A DNA stretch of 64,000 bases, from contig NZ_PGTY01000004.1 of assembly GCF_002797915.1 (NCBI RefSeq), positions 62,001 through 126,000 on the forward strand, given 5' to 3'. Each line of letters begins with the position of its first letter. Positions within the stretch are counted from its first letter, which is position 1. Positions 16,099 through 24,476 of this stretch are shown in pieces. The translations under genes were made by a program, and so were the position numbers. Under the pieces are notes generated by a model. That model was not told where the DNA came from. It saw only the letters and a list, made by a program, of their open reading frames with translations, and made no database searches. This DNA comes from Yoonia maricola. Its GTDB lineage: Bacteria; Pseudomonadota; Alphaproteobacteria; Rhodobacterales; Rhodobacteraceae.

Positions 16099-18132
16099 AT
16101 GGTGACATCTGGAATACATGTGCCAGTGCAGATCAGCTTGGGCCTGTTTACCTATGACAAAGGGCGGGGCTGCCTTTTGGATAGTGCGGGCGAGCATGTG
16201 AGCCTTAGGCCGCAATCGGCGCAGGTCCTGTCAATATTGGTTGATAATCTTGGGCATCCTGTCACGAAAGATAACCTGATTTCGGCGGTCTGGCAGAATG
16301 TCAGCGTCACCGACGACAGCTTGACGCAATGCATTGCAGATATCAGACGCGCATTGGGTGACACGGACCGCAGCATTCTGAAAACGCGCCCAAAGGTAGG
16401 ATACCTGCTAAGCCCGACCCACGTAGATACTACGCCGCCACAGGCCCTTGTCACGTCAGATCAAGGGTCTGCCTTTGCTTCAAAAGCAGCATGGGTTTGT
16501 ATTCAGCCAGCGAGCCCTGAGGCCTTACTCGATCATGTTGCCCTTGAACGAGAGGCGATGGGCGGTGGCGCTGATAAACGTATCCTTGCCAATGATGATG
16601 CCGCTATCTTTTCATTTTCCGATGTTGCGGGGGCAATACGTTTTGCTCTTGGGTTTGGCGCATCTGACCACGGCCAAAGCGCCCGCATCGGTGTTGATCT
16701 GCTGCCGATAGGGCAAACCGATGGCAGCCATATGCGCGTTGCAGGAATTGCAGCGCTTGGGCAAGCCAGGCAGGTTGTGGTGTCCGTCGAAGTGCGCGAC
16801 CAATGCCATGGTGAGTTGGATTTCGATTTTGAAGACCTTAGTCAGCAAAGGCTACAAACCACGCAGGAAACGCTTGGTACGTTTCGTGTCCATGCCAATG
16901 TCGGGCGCCAGCGGCTCTTGCCACAGATTGCGGCCGAGGACCTTCTACCAACCATTGCGGTCGTTCCGCTCAGGGCGTGGATCACGTCACCCGATACAAA
17001 CGTTGTTGGCGAGATTATTGCGGATGATCTGATTGCAACAATATCGCGCTCTGCCGATATCAACGTGATTTCACGCCTTTCAACAACGGCCTTCCGCGGG
17101 CAAGATGCAAGCTTGAATAGAATTGGTGACGTGCTGGGAGCTGATTTCGTTCTGTCTGGCACAATCTTGACGCATGATACCCATATCGGCATGATGCTTC
17201 AGCTGTCCGAAGTCAGTACGAATAAGGTCCTGTGGGCCGAGCGTGTTACTATCGAAGTGACCAATATTCTGAACGGTTTAGAGGCGATTGAAGAAATCGT
17301 TGCCAAAGTCCGGAAAGCTATCGCGCTTAACGAAATTGATAGGGTTCGCTCAAAACCCATTTCGACGCTGCGAAATTATTCTCTGTTGATTGGGGCCGTC
17401 GGGCTGATGTACCGGTTCGCACCCGTGGATTTCAATTTGGCTGGAGAAATGCTGCGTACTCTCATTGAGCGTGTTCCAAATCATCCGGCTGCACTCGCAT
17501 GGATGGCAAGATGGCATGTGCTGCGCGTGCAGCAGGGATGGTCCGAGAATCCTAAAGAGGAAGCGCAACATGCCCTTGGCTTTTCACGGAAGGCATTGGA
17601 TATTGACCCAGAAAATGCACTTGCTCTGATTAGTGAAGGCAATGTGTTGACCAATCTTCTGCACCAGCTTGACGAGGCTGAAGACCGCTACGATGCGGCA
17701 CTTGATGTCAATCCAAATGACGCCAGCGGCAGAGTATTACGTGGGACGCTGTTTGCATTTCAAGGTAAAGGTGAAGACGCCAAGCGTGATGCTGAGCGCG
17801 CATTGCATTTAGCGCCAATTGACCCACATCGCTTCTTCTTTTTGGCTTTGGCGGCATCGGCCAACGTTGCTGCTGAGGATTACGAGCGCGCAGTTGTGTT
17901 GGCAAAGGCGTCGCTTCGCCTGAACCGGACACATACATCTACATTAAGGGTGCAAGCTGTGGCGCAAATGCGACTGGGCTATGAAGATGAAGCCCGTAAA
18001 ACCACTCGTGAGTTATTAAGGCTACAGCCGGGACTGCGCGTCAGTGCTTGGCTTAAAGGGTCACCTAGTGCTAACTTTGATGTAGGGCAAAATTTTGCGG
18101 CAACACTGCGTGAAACTGGTGTGCCGGATTGA
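16099..18132 (+). CDS. CadC-like winged-helix transcriptional regulator with cyclase-like and TPR domains
   Basis: A 677-residue soluble protein. Residues about 15-110 are an OmpR/PhoB-type winged helix (LRPQSAQVLSILVDNLGHPVTK, VWQNVSVTDDSLTQCIADIRRALGD, KTRPKVGYLL). Residues 125-260 look like a degenerate nucleotide-cyclase fold (RILANDDAAIFSFSDVAGAI, ARIGVDLLPIG). Residues 280-415 resemble the TolB-like domain common in these regulators (TIAVVPLRAW, ADFVLSGTIL). The rest is tetratricopeptide-like helices up to about 650. No transmembrane segment is seen, unlike CadC. It has a GGGGAG ribosome-binding site and lies 29 bases before the PAP2-type gene on the same strand, so it most likely controls this locus. 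The signal sensed is unknown. Confidence 0.8.
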   Translation: MVTSGIHVPVQISLGLFTYDKGRGCLLDSAGEHVSLRPQSAQVLSILVDNLGHPVTKDNLISAVWQNVSVTDDSLTQCIADIRRALGDTDRSILKTRPKVGYLLSPTHVDTTPPQALVTSDQGSAFASKAAWVCIQPASPEALLDHVALEREAMGGGADKRILANDDAAIFSFSDVAGAIRFALGFGASDHGQSARIGVDLLPIGQTDGSHMRVAGIAALGQARQVVVSVEVRDQCHGELDFDFEDLSQQRLQTTQETLGTFRVHANVGRQRLLPQIAAEDLLPTIAVVPLRAWITSPDTNVVGEIIADDLIATISRSADINVISRLSTTAFRGQDASLNRIGDVLGADFVLSGTILTHDTHIGMMLQLSEVSTNKVLWAERVTIEVTNILNGLEAIEEIVAKVRKAIALNEIDRVRSKPISTLRNYSLLIGAVGLMYRFAPVDFNLAGEMLRTLIERVPNHPAALAWMARWHVLRVQQGWSENPKEEAQHALGFSRKALDIDPENALALISEGNVLTNLLHQLDEAEDRYDAALDVNPNDASGRVLRGTLFAFQGKGEDAKRDAERALHLAPIDPHRFFFLALAASANVAAEDYERAVVLAKASLRLNRTHTSTLRVQAVAQMRLGYEDEARKTTRELLRLQPGLRVSAWLKGSPSANFDVGQNFAATLRETGVPD

Positions 18133-18161
18133 TTAAAAATTTATTCTAAGGAGATTTAATA

Positions 18162-19358
18162 ATGGCAAGTAGTGGTAATGGCGGTGGGCCAGAATCCGGT
18201 TTTTCAGGTTTCTCCGGTTTTTCGGGATTTTCAGGCTTCTCCGGTTTTTCAGGTTTCTCTGGTTTTTCAGGTTTTTCGGGATTTTCAGGCTTTGCCGCGA
18301 CTGAAAGCCCGCTTGGCGCAGAGTCGCTTTTAACAACACGCGATGGCATTGTGGGTGCACCACTTAATCTGGACCCAAACATTGTTCAGGGCTGTTGCGA
18401 AGACCCGGCGAACCTCAAACGTCTTTCACCAGAAGTACGTGCCAATATCTTTATGTTTGAGTTGGGAACACGCGTAACTTATTCTGCGAGCTGTGATGAA
18501 ACTGCGACGGCTTATCTTTGGCGTGTCGATTCCAAGTCTGGCCAACCACCCAAAGTGCAGGCCCGGCCCCTCATTGAAATGACTGCGCCTACAATACAAC
18601 AGTTCAAGGACCAGATGTCTTATTTGTCAGGCTACGCCGACTTGCGGCAGGACCGTGGGGCAGAGATTCTGGCGCAATTACCTACACCTGTACCTTTTTT
18701 GGCATCCATTTCATTTCTTGATCCCGCCCGTACGCCATTCACAATAGAATTGCTTTATGCGGCGTTGCGTTTTTGTGCCTACAACCACATGCGGATCAAG
18801 TACACGCTGGCCGCAAAGCGCCCCATCGAATTTTCACCGCAAGTGCAGCCAATGATCCAGACGCCTACGCATGGGTCTTTGCCCAGCGGCCACGCCACTG
18901 AAAGCTTCATCGCCGCACGCTTGCTTTGGAAACTGTTGCGCGCGTCCGGCACGCCACAATATCAGCAAGATGGCGTTTGGGGTGAAATGATGATGCGTCT
19001 TGCTTCACGCATTGCGATCAACAGAACCGTTGCTGGCGTCCATTTCCCGATGGATAGCGTTGCCGGGTCACTTTTGGGACTGACGCTGGCGGAATTCATT
19101 CATGAACATTGCGATCCAACCGCGCAAGACAGCACCAGTGCAACTTTCCACGGCACACGTTTTGATGCCGCTGATGATTTTGACTGGCACCAACTGTACG
19201 AGGCGCAAGACGATCTGCAACCAAAGAAATCAGGACCAAACGGCAATCCATGGGCTACTACAACGCGCAAACCATCCAAAAACGAAGTGCAGTCGGCCCC
19301 ATTGGAATGGCTATGGGGCAAGGCGGTTGCCGAATGGCAGGACCTGCCATGCGCATAA
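18162..19358 (+). CDS. PAP2 / vanadium-haloperoxidase-fold enzyme with N-terminal (Ser-Gly-Phe)11 repeat
   Basis: A 398-residue protein. Residues 1-11 are Gly/Ser rich, then eleven uninterrupted SGF triplets span residues 12-44. The C-terminal half carries the acid phosphatase/haloperoxidase motifs: KYTLAAKRP (Lys and Arg-Pro), LPSGHATESF with H244 as acid/base, and SRIAINRTVAGVHFPMD with R283, H294 and D298. The soluble nature, with no signal peptide or helices, and the spacing fit vanadium-dependent chloroperoxidase-like or PAP2 phosphatase-like enzymes; which chemistry applies cannot be told. A clear AAGGAG site precedes the ATG. Its end overlaps the start of the S8 protease by ten bases. 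It lies downstream of the CadC-like regulator. Confidence 0.8.
   Translation: MASSGNGGGPESGFSGFSGFSGFSGFSGFSGFSGFSGFSGFSGFAATESPLGAESLLTTRDGIVGAPLNLDPNIVQGCCEDPANLKRLSPEVRANIFMFELGTRVTYSASCDETATAYLWRVDSKSGQPPKVQARPLIEMTAPTIQQFKDQMSYLSGYADLRQDRGAEILAQLPTPVPFLASISFLDPARTPFTIELLYAALRFCAYNHMRIKYTLAAKRPIEFSPQVQPMIQTPTHGSLPSGHATESFIAARLLWKLLRASGTPQYQQDGVWGEMMMRLASRIAINRTVAGVHFPMDSVAGSLLGLTLAEFIHEHCDPTAQDSTSATFHGTRFDAADDFDWHQLYEAQDDLQPKKSGPNGNPWATTTRKPSKNEVQSAPLEWLWGKAVAEWQDLPCA
18195..18293 (+). repeat. eleven tandem 9-base units coding Ser-Gly-Phe
   Basis: Each unit is TCN-GGN-TTY. Third bases vary between units (TCC/TCA/TCG/TCT, GGT/GGA/GGC, TTT/TTC), and the variants recur in the same order: units 1-5 match units 6-11 with one extra unit. 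A block of about 45-54 bases was therefore duplicated after the short repeats arose. The varied codons suggest the amino-acid repeat is maintained by selection and is not just a fresh slippage product. Confidence 0.95.
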
Positions 19359-21457
19359 AGGATAAAGAGAGATCAGAAAAACGCCCCTCCGGGCAGCGAT
19401 GGCAAGGCGTGGCCGAACGCGGGGCCACCAGCAGCGCTTTGGATTTCCGACTGGCACAGCAAGAGGCGTTCACCCAGCCGCGCGACCGGGAAAAAGGCCA
19501 AGAGGTGCCTGCGATCTGGTATTCCGCACTGCTGGACCTGCGCGAGACCAGCATCGCAGCTTTTGTCAAAAAGCTTGATGGGGGCCTGAAGGCGCAGCTC
19601 CATATCCCGTCCGATTATACTGCAGAAGACCGAAAGACCGTCTTTAAAGACAAGCTTGTCGTCGTCTTTGCGACCGCTGAGGTGCTGCGCGCTTTGAACT
19701 GGTCAGAGAAGGAATACAGCGTTGCGTCGGTGATCCTTGGCGCTGTGATTGATCCGGATTTTATTAACCTGGAGGCCAAACAACAGAAGGCGGCCCTGCC
19801 GACGATAAAGGTGCCGAATGGTACTGTGATCACGGCAGTGATTGATGATGGCATTGCATTTGGCAATGATGTGTTCCGTGACGGTTTGACATCAACACGG
19901 GTCGCATATGCGACGGTCTTGCCAACCATGCCGGGTACGGCACCGGGGCTGGCATCAGTGGGCGTCGAACTCGACAAAGCGCAGATCGACGCGTTGTTGG
20001 TGGCGAACACATCATCCAAACTGCTGGATGAGGACCGGTTCTATCAACAGGCTGGCGTGATAGATTATGCTGACGGGACGTTTTCACCGACATCTCTGCG
20101 CCGTTCGCATGGAACCCATATTACGGCTTTGGCAGCGGGCTATCCTATGGACGCCGCGCCTGATGACAGGCCCATCCTGTGCGCCATCCTGCCAACCCGC
20201 GTGACCGAGGATGTTTCGGGTGGGAGCATCCTGCCCAGTCTCGTTCTTGCTTTGCACCGTTTGACGCGCCAAGCAGCGCGGTTCCGGTGCAAGGATGGCA
20301 CCCGCCCGCCTGCTGTATTCAACTTCAGCTATGGGAATTTTGGCGGACCGCACGATGGCACAAGTGCGATTGCGCGGGCGATCGAGGATTATTTCGGCCC
20401 CTCAGGCCCGCACTGCGACCCCGATCAAGAACTGCGATTGGTGCTACCGGCCGGCAACGGTAACCTGTCGCGCACCCATGCAAAGCTGGCGTTCAACGGG
20501 GGGGGCAATCGCCCGGCAAAGACGCTTGATTTCGTGGCGATGCCCGATGACCGCACGGCCAGCGAAGTGCAGTTGTGGATGCCTTACAGTGGGGCCACCC
20601 CATTGCCAAACTTCGTCACGGTGCGCGCCACAACACCGGATGGGCTACAAAGCGGCCCTGTGAGTATTGCTGCCGGGTCCTATCAATCCTTGCTGAATGA
20701 TCAGGGCATCGAAGTGGCGCGCCTGTCCTTTGCTTTCGCGCCGCTTCCCACCGCCCGCGGTTTGATCACGCTGACGCTGAACCCGACAGAAAGCCTGACA
20801 CCGGCCCCACTCGCGCCTGCAGGCCGGTGGAAAATCGAGGTTACGCCAGATCAGATCGCTCCTGACGAAGACGTGCAGGTCTGGGTTGAGCGTGATGATA
20901 CATTGCCCGGCTTCCGGCGGGGCGGACGGCAGCCTTATTTCAACAACGCCAACTATGAACGCTTTGACAAGTATGGTGCGCCGCTTGCGGTTGATCCGCC
21001 GGGTACAGATAGCTTGATCCGGCGGGCAGGCACGCTGAGCGGGTTTGCCTGCGGTCCGTCACCTTTGGTGATTGGGGCGCTGGTGCAAAGCAATGGTAAG
21101 ATGTCGGATTATTCCGCCGCCGGACCTATTACTCCACCACGCGGAGAGCCTGTTGCCTATCGCGACGGGCCGGATGCATCAGCGCGCGGGGATGACAGCC
21201 CTGTCTTGTTGGGTGTGCTTAGCGCCGGTTCACGCAGCGGATCCATGGTGCGTCTGAACGGCACCAGTGTTGCTGCACCCCGTGTCGCCCGGTTTACCGC
21301 CAACAAGATGGCAACGGGGGCTGACGGTGACCGCGCATGGGTACAGGCGCAGGCCGGGCTGCAGGACGCTGATTTCCCGCCTCCGACGCCAGAAGCCATA
21401 CGGACCGGAGCGGGGCGATTGGACATATCCGCCAAAGAGGTCAGCATAGGTGCATAA
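19349..21457 (+). CDS. S8 (subtilisin-family) serine protease without signal peptide
   Basis: A 702-residue protein. The triad is Asp166 (AVIDDGIAFGN), His254 (RRSHGTHITALAAG) and Ser640 (LNGTSVAAPRVARF), with the oxyanion-hole Asn370 in LPAGNGN; all are present, so it should be active. About 160 residues precede the catalytic domain, and a beta-rich insert of about 200 residues lies between Asn370 and the Ser. No signal peptide or membrane helix is visible, so it should stay in the cytoplasm unless exported by another route. I chose the ATG at 19349, which overlaps the stop of the SGF-repeat enzyme and follows a GGCAGG element. The coupling suggests they act together, perhaps with the SGF tail as target or adaptor (inference). 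Confidence 0.82.
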   Translation: MRIKDKERSEKRPSGQRWQGVAERGATSSALDFRLAQQEAFTQPRDREKGQEVPAIWYSALLDLRETSIAAFVKKLDGGLKAQLHIPSDYTAEDRKTVFKDKLVVVFATAEVLRALNWSEKEYSVASVILGAVIDPDFINLEAKQQKAALPTIKVPNGTVITAVIDDGIAFGNDVFRDGLTSTRVAYATVLPTMPGTAPGLASVGVELDKAQIDALLVANTSSKLLDEDRFYQQAGVIDYADGTFSPTSLRRSHGTHITALAAGYPMDAAPDDRPILCAILPTRVTEDVSGGSILPSLVLALHRLTRQAARFRCKDGTRPPAVFNFSYGNFGGPHDGTSAIARAIEDYFGPSGPHCDPDQELRLVLPAGNGNLSRTHAKLAFNGGGNRPAKTLDFVAMPDDRTASEVQLWMPYSGATPLPNFVTVRATTPDGLQSGPVSIAAGSYQSLLNDQGIEVARLSFAFAPLPTARGLITLTLNPTESLTPAPLAPAGRWKIEVTPDQIAPDEDVQVWVERDDTLPGFRRGGRQPYFNNANYERFDKYGAPLAVDPPGTDSLIRRAGTLSGFACGPSPLVIGALVQSNGKMSDYSAAGPITPPRGEPVAYRDGPDASARGDDSPVLLGVLSAGSRSGSMVRLNGTSVAAPRVARFTANKMATGADGDRAWVQAQAGLQDADFPPPTPEAIRTGAGRLDISAKEVSIGA

Positions 21458-21490
21458 GTGACACGACCCCTGCGCGGGTTTGTGGCAAAA

Positions 21491-21519
21491 AAGGGCGCAG
21501 CTTGTGCTGCGCCCTTTTT
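21491..21519. terminator. rho-independent terminator, probably bidirectional
   Basis: AAGGGCGCAGC, a TTGT loop and GCTGCGCCCTT form an 11-pair stem followed by a T-rich tract on the plus strand and preceded by A-rich sequence, so it can end both the S8 protease transcript and the convergent iron-binding protein transcript. Confidence 0.88.
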
Positions 21520-21539
21520 CAATTTGATCGTGTTGGGAC

Positions 21540-22565
21540 TTACTCCCAGCCAACCTGATTGAAGATAACCTGCGCCGCAGGCAGGTTCTTGGCCACTTCC
21601 GTCAGGTCCACCGCATCCGGGCGGAAAAGACCCAAAGCAGCCACGGATGGCGATAGACCCACACCCGGCACCGCAGGGTATTCATCGTTCCCGGCACTGA
21701 AATATTGCTGCGCCTGATCAGAGGCAAGGTATTCCATGAAAGCGACTGCATTGTCGCGGTTTGGCGCATGTGCAGCCACGCCGCCACCTGACAGGTTCAT
21801 ATGTGCGCCTTCGGCGTTCTGTGCTGGGAAAATCCATCCGATGTTTGCAAGTGCTTCGGCATCCAGACCATCCACTTCTTTACGCAGCGCGCGTGCAAAG
21901 TAATAGGTGTTCGAGATCGAGATATCACATTCGCCTGACACAAGACCGCGCAGTTGGTCAGTATCGCCGCCCTGCGGATCACGGGCAAAGTTGTTTACAA
22001 AACCCTGCGCCCACGCAGTCGCGGCCTCTTCGCCGTGGTTTTCAATGATGGCCGACAACAATGTCTGTGAATAGACATTGGTGGATGACCGGTGGCAGAC
22101 CATGCCTTCGTAGGCCGGATCGGCGAGCGATACATAGTCCATCGGCGGGTTTGTGACATCGGTCTTGTCGTAAAAGATGATGCGTGCACGTTGGCTAAAG
22201 CCAAACCACTGGTTGTCGGCATCCTGCAAGCTTGTTGGGATACGAGCCTCTAGCACATCGCTATCAATAGATTGCAGCACGCCTGCATCCTTGGCGCGCT
22301 CCAGACGCGATGTATCGACTGTCAGCAAGATGTCAGCCGGTGAATTCACGCCTTCGGCTTCCATCCGTGCGATCAGCTCATCAGCGTTGGCTTCGATGCG
22401 GTTAATTGTAATGCCGGTCATTTCCGTAAAGTCGGAATAGAGGCGCTCATCCGTGTCGTAGTGACGTGATGAATAGAGGTTCAGCTCACCCTCCGCGACC
22501 GCTGATGATGCAATTGCCGTCGCTGTCGTCGCACAGACAAGCAATGCGGTTGTTGTCTTTTTCAT
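21540..22565 (-). CDS. ferric iron ABC transporter substrate-binding protein
   Basis: A 341-residue periplasmic protein with a signal peptide (MKKTTTALLVCATTATAIASSAVA). The mature part starts with the family motif GELNLYSSRHYDTDERLY and has SRLERAKDAGVLQ, FGFSQRARIIFYDK, RSSTNVYSQTL and the NTYYFARAL segment, whose tyrosines coordinate Fe(III) in FbpA/FutA proteins. It binds ferric iron for a permease that is not in this window, so that part of the transporter must be encoded elsewhere. A TGA-N9-TCA palindrome 16 bases upstream of the start suggests iron-dependent repression. It is the minus-strand arm of a divergent iron locus. Confidence 0.9.
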   Translation of the reverse strand: MKKTTTALLVCATTATAIASSAVAEGELNLYSSRHYDTDERLYSDFTEMTGITINRIEANADELIARMEAEGVNSPADILLTVDTSRLERAKDAGVLQSIDSDVLEARIPTSLQDADNQWFGFSQRARIIFYDKTDVTNPPMDYVSLADPAYEGMVCHRSSTNVYSQTLLSAIIENHGEEAATAWAQGFVNNFARDPQGGDTDQLRGLVSGECDISISNTYYFARALRKEVDGLDAEALANIGWIFPAQNAEGAHMNLSGGGVAAHAPNRDNAVAFMEYLASDQAQQYFSAGNDEYPAVPGVGLSPSVAALGLFRPDAVDLTEVAKNLPAAQVIFNQVGWE

Positions 22566-22581
22566 GATCCAATCCCTTTCA

Positions 22582-22596
22582 TGAGTATTTTACTCA
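22582..22596. promoter_or_regulatory. candidate iron-responsive operator (TGA-N9-TCA palindrome)
   Basis: TGAGTA-TTT-TACTCA is a perfect palindrome that fits the TGA-N9-TCA pattern described for RirA-type iron regulators in alphaproteobacteria. It lies just upstream of the ferric-binding protein gene and 167 bases from the divergent imelysin gene. A weaker match (TGA-N9-TCG) occurs near 22640. Binding is inferred, not shown. Confidence 0.6.
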
Positions 22597-22762
22597 GAAA
22601 TGGTTTCTAACGTCCTTTTCGTGGATGTCTAGGTTCCTGATTAAATTTGTCGGATTGACAAGCCTTATTGTTTCACTCAGGTTTGGCGCAAATGCTTAGC
22701 CATCCTGTCATATGATCAGGAAAGCCCGGCGCGCTAAAGCTTTCAATCATAGGAAACACCCA

Positions 22763-24025
22763 ATGAAATCTATCTATCTTGCGTCAACGGCGCTTTGTCT
22801 GGCCCTTGCGACGCCTGCCTTGGCGGTTGAAAGGTCTGATGTTCTGGACAATTACGCAGATATGGCCGCTGCTCAGTACACCGATAGCCTGACGGCGGGG
22901 CAGGCTTTGCAAACGGCGGTGAATGCGCTGGTTGAAACACCATCTGCCGCGAGCCTTCAGGCTGCAAAGGACGCATGGCTTGCGGCCCGCGTGCCGTATC
23001 AACAAACCGAAGTTTTCCGCTTTGGCAACGCCATCGTGGATGACTGGGAAGGCAAGGTGAACGCTTGGCCACTTGATGAAGGTCTGATCGACTATGTCGA
23101 TGCATCCTATGGCGGCCCCACCGACGAAAACGCAGCCGCTGCGCTGAACGTCATCGCCAACGCGTCCTTCACCTTGGGCGGTGAAACGGTTGATGCATCC
23201 ATCATTACGCCTGCGCTGTTAGAAGAGACCTTGCAAGAAGCGGATGGTGTCGAAGCTAACGTTGCCACCGGGTATCACGCGATTGAATTTCTGCTTTGGG
23301 GTCAGGACCTGAACGGGCATGACGCAGGTGCGGGCAACCGGCCCTGGACAGACTACGCTGCGGGTGATGCATGTACTGGCGGCAATTGTGATCGTCGTGG
23401 TGAATATCTGGTAGCGGCCACTGATCTGCTGGTGTCCGATCTGGAATGGATGGCGGCACAATGGGCTGATGGCGGTGTGGCACGCGCAGAGCTGACATCG
23501 GATGCCGATGCGGGGATCTCGGCGATCCTTGCCGGGATGGGGTCGCTGTCCTACGGTGAAACCGCGGGTGAACGCATGCGCCTTGGCGTGATGTTGAACG
23601 ACCCCGAAGAAGAGCATTCCTGTTTTGCTGACAACACCCACAACGATCACTTCTACAACGGCGTGGGCATTCAGTCGGTCTATCTGGGCAGCTATACAGG
23701 GATCGACGGCACCATCACATCGGGCCCCTCCCTGTCCGATCTGGTTGCCGAAACCGATGCCGCGCTCGACGCTGAGATGCGGCTGAAACTGGCGGATGCG
23801 GTGCTGGCCCTTGGCCGGATCAAGACAGCTGCCGAAGCGGGCTTTGCCTATGACATGATGCTTGAGCGCGGCAATGATGCCGGCGAAGCCTTGATCATGG
23901 GCGGCGTCAATGGCCTGATCGATCAGACCCGGTCGATCGAACGTGTGATTGCAGTGCTGGGCGCTGATGGCATCGAAATTGAAGGCTCTGACAGCCTTGA
24001 TGATCCAGAGGCCGTCTTCCAATAA
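22763..24025 (+). CDS. imelysin family iron-regulated protein
   Basis: A 420-residue periplasmic protein with signal peptide MKSIYLASTALCLALATPALA. It carries the imelysin signature GYHAIEFLLWG (GxHxxE) at about residues 170-180 and a QTEVFRFGNAIVDDWEGKVNAWPLDEG segment typical of the IrpA-like branch. Members bind or help take up iron and are iron-repressed. I placed the start at the ATG preceded by AGGA at eight bases; the frame extends 17 codons further without support. It diverges from the ferric-binding protein, is followed by a strong terminator and has a second, divergent imelysin paralogue downstream. Confidence 0.9.
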   Translation: MKSIYLASTALCLALATPALAVERSDVLDNYADMAAAQYTDSLTAGQALQTAVNALVETPSAASLQAAKDAWLAARVPYQQTEVFRFGNAIVDDWEGKVNAWPLDEGLIDYVDASYGGPTDENAAAALNVIANASFTLGGETVDASIITPALLEETLQEADGVEANVATGYHAIEFLLWGQDLNGHDAGAGNRPWTDYAAGDACTGGNCDRRGEYLVAATDLLVSDLEWMAAQWADGGVARAELTSDADAGISAILAGMGSLSYGETAGERMRLGVMLNDPEEEHSCFADNTHNDHFYNGVGIQSVYLGSYTGIDGTITSGPSLSDLVAETDAALDAEMRLKLADAVLALGRIKTAAEAGFAYDMMLERGNDAGEALIMGGVNGLIDQTRSIERVIAVLGADGIEIEGSDSLDDPEAVFQ

Positions 24026-24047
24026 CGCACCCGCCTTCCTAAGTAAG

Positions 24048-24080
24048 AAAGGCAGCCCTTTACCAAGGGGGCTGCCTTTT
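24048..24080 (+). terminator. rho-independent terminator after imelysin gene
   Basis: AAAGGCAGCCC pairs with GGGCTGCCTTT across a loop of about 10 bases, followed by TTTTG. It lies directly downstream of the first imelysin gene and just before the DUF1289 gene. Confidence 0.85.
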
Positions 24081-24095
24081 GTGATGGAGCCTTAA

Positions 24096-24341
24096 ATGCC
24101 CAAAATCCCCAGCCCCTGCATTGATGTTTGCAAGTTCAAACGGCAGGGTCACTGCATTGGCTGCTCCATGACCAAAGAACAAAAATCACTGTTCAAATCA
24201 CTCAAGAAAGACGGCCATCGCGCGGCCTTTGTCGATATGCTGATGGCCCAACAGGCGCAGATGGGCAAATATGGTGGTTGGCAAATAGCCTATGTCCAAA
24301 AGTGCAAGAAAAAGGGTGTGAAACTGCCTTTTGATGTCTAG
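24096..24341 (+). CDS. DUF1289 family small Cys-rich protein
   Basis: An 81-residue soluble protein. The N-terminal half has the family Cys pattern SPCIDVCKF-x-GHCIGC (C-x3-C-x7-C-x2-C), which looks like a small metal or Fe-S site, followed by a basic helical part. Its function is not established. It has a GGAG ribosome-binding site. TTGAGG-CCAA-CCTCAA just after it (24348-24363) could be a weak terminator. It sits between the imelysin gene and the di-heme oxidoreductase operon but may be transcribed separately. Confidence 0.82.
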   Translation: MPKIPSPCIDVCKFKRQGHCIGCSMTKEQKSLFKSLKKDGHRAAFVDMLMAQQAQMGKYGGWQIAYVQKCKKKGVKLPFDV

Positions 24342-24476
24342 GCCGTATTGAGGCCAACCTCAAAGTCTTCATCGGTTTCTTTTCGCCGCGGCAAAAGTGT
24401 TTACATGCAAGAAAGCACTCGCAGTTTCTATTTCCTGACTATAATGATAGGAATAAGAAGCAGCGAGAGGTCGGTC

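Noticed and set aside
18195..18293. CRISPR-like or satellite repeat
   Set aside because: The units are 9 bases without spacers, in frame inside a clear protein gene, so this is a coding repeat.
22630..22650. Second iron operator before the imelysin gene
   Set aside because: The best match is TGA-N9-TCG, one base off, and not palindromic; too weak to list as a site.
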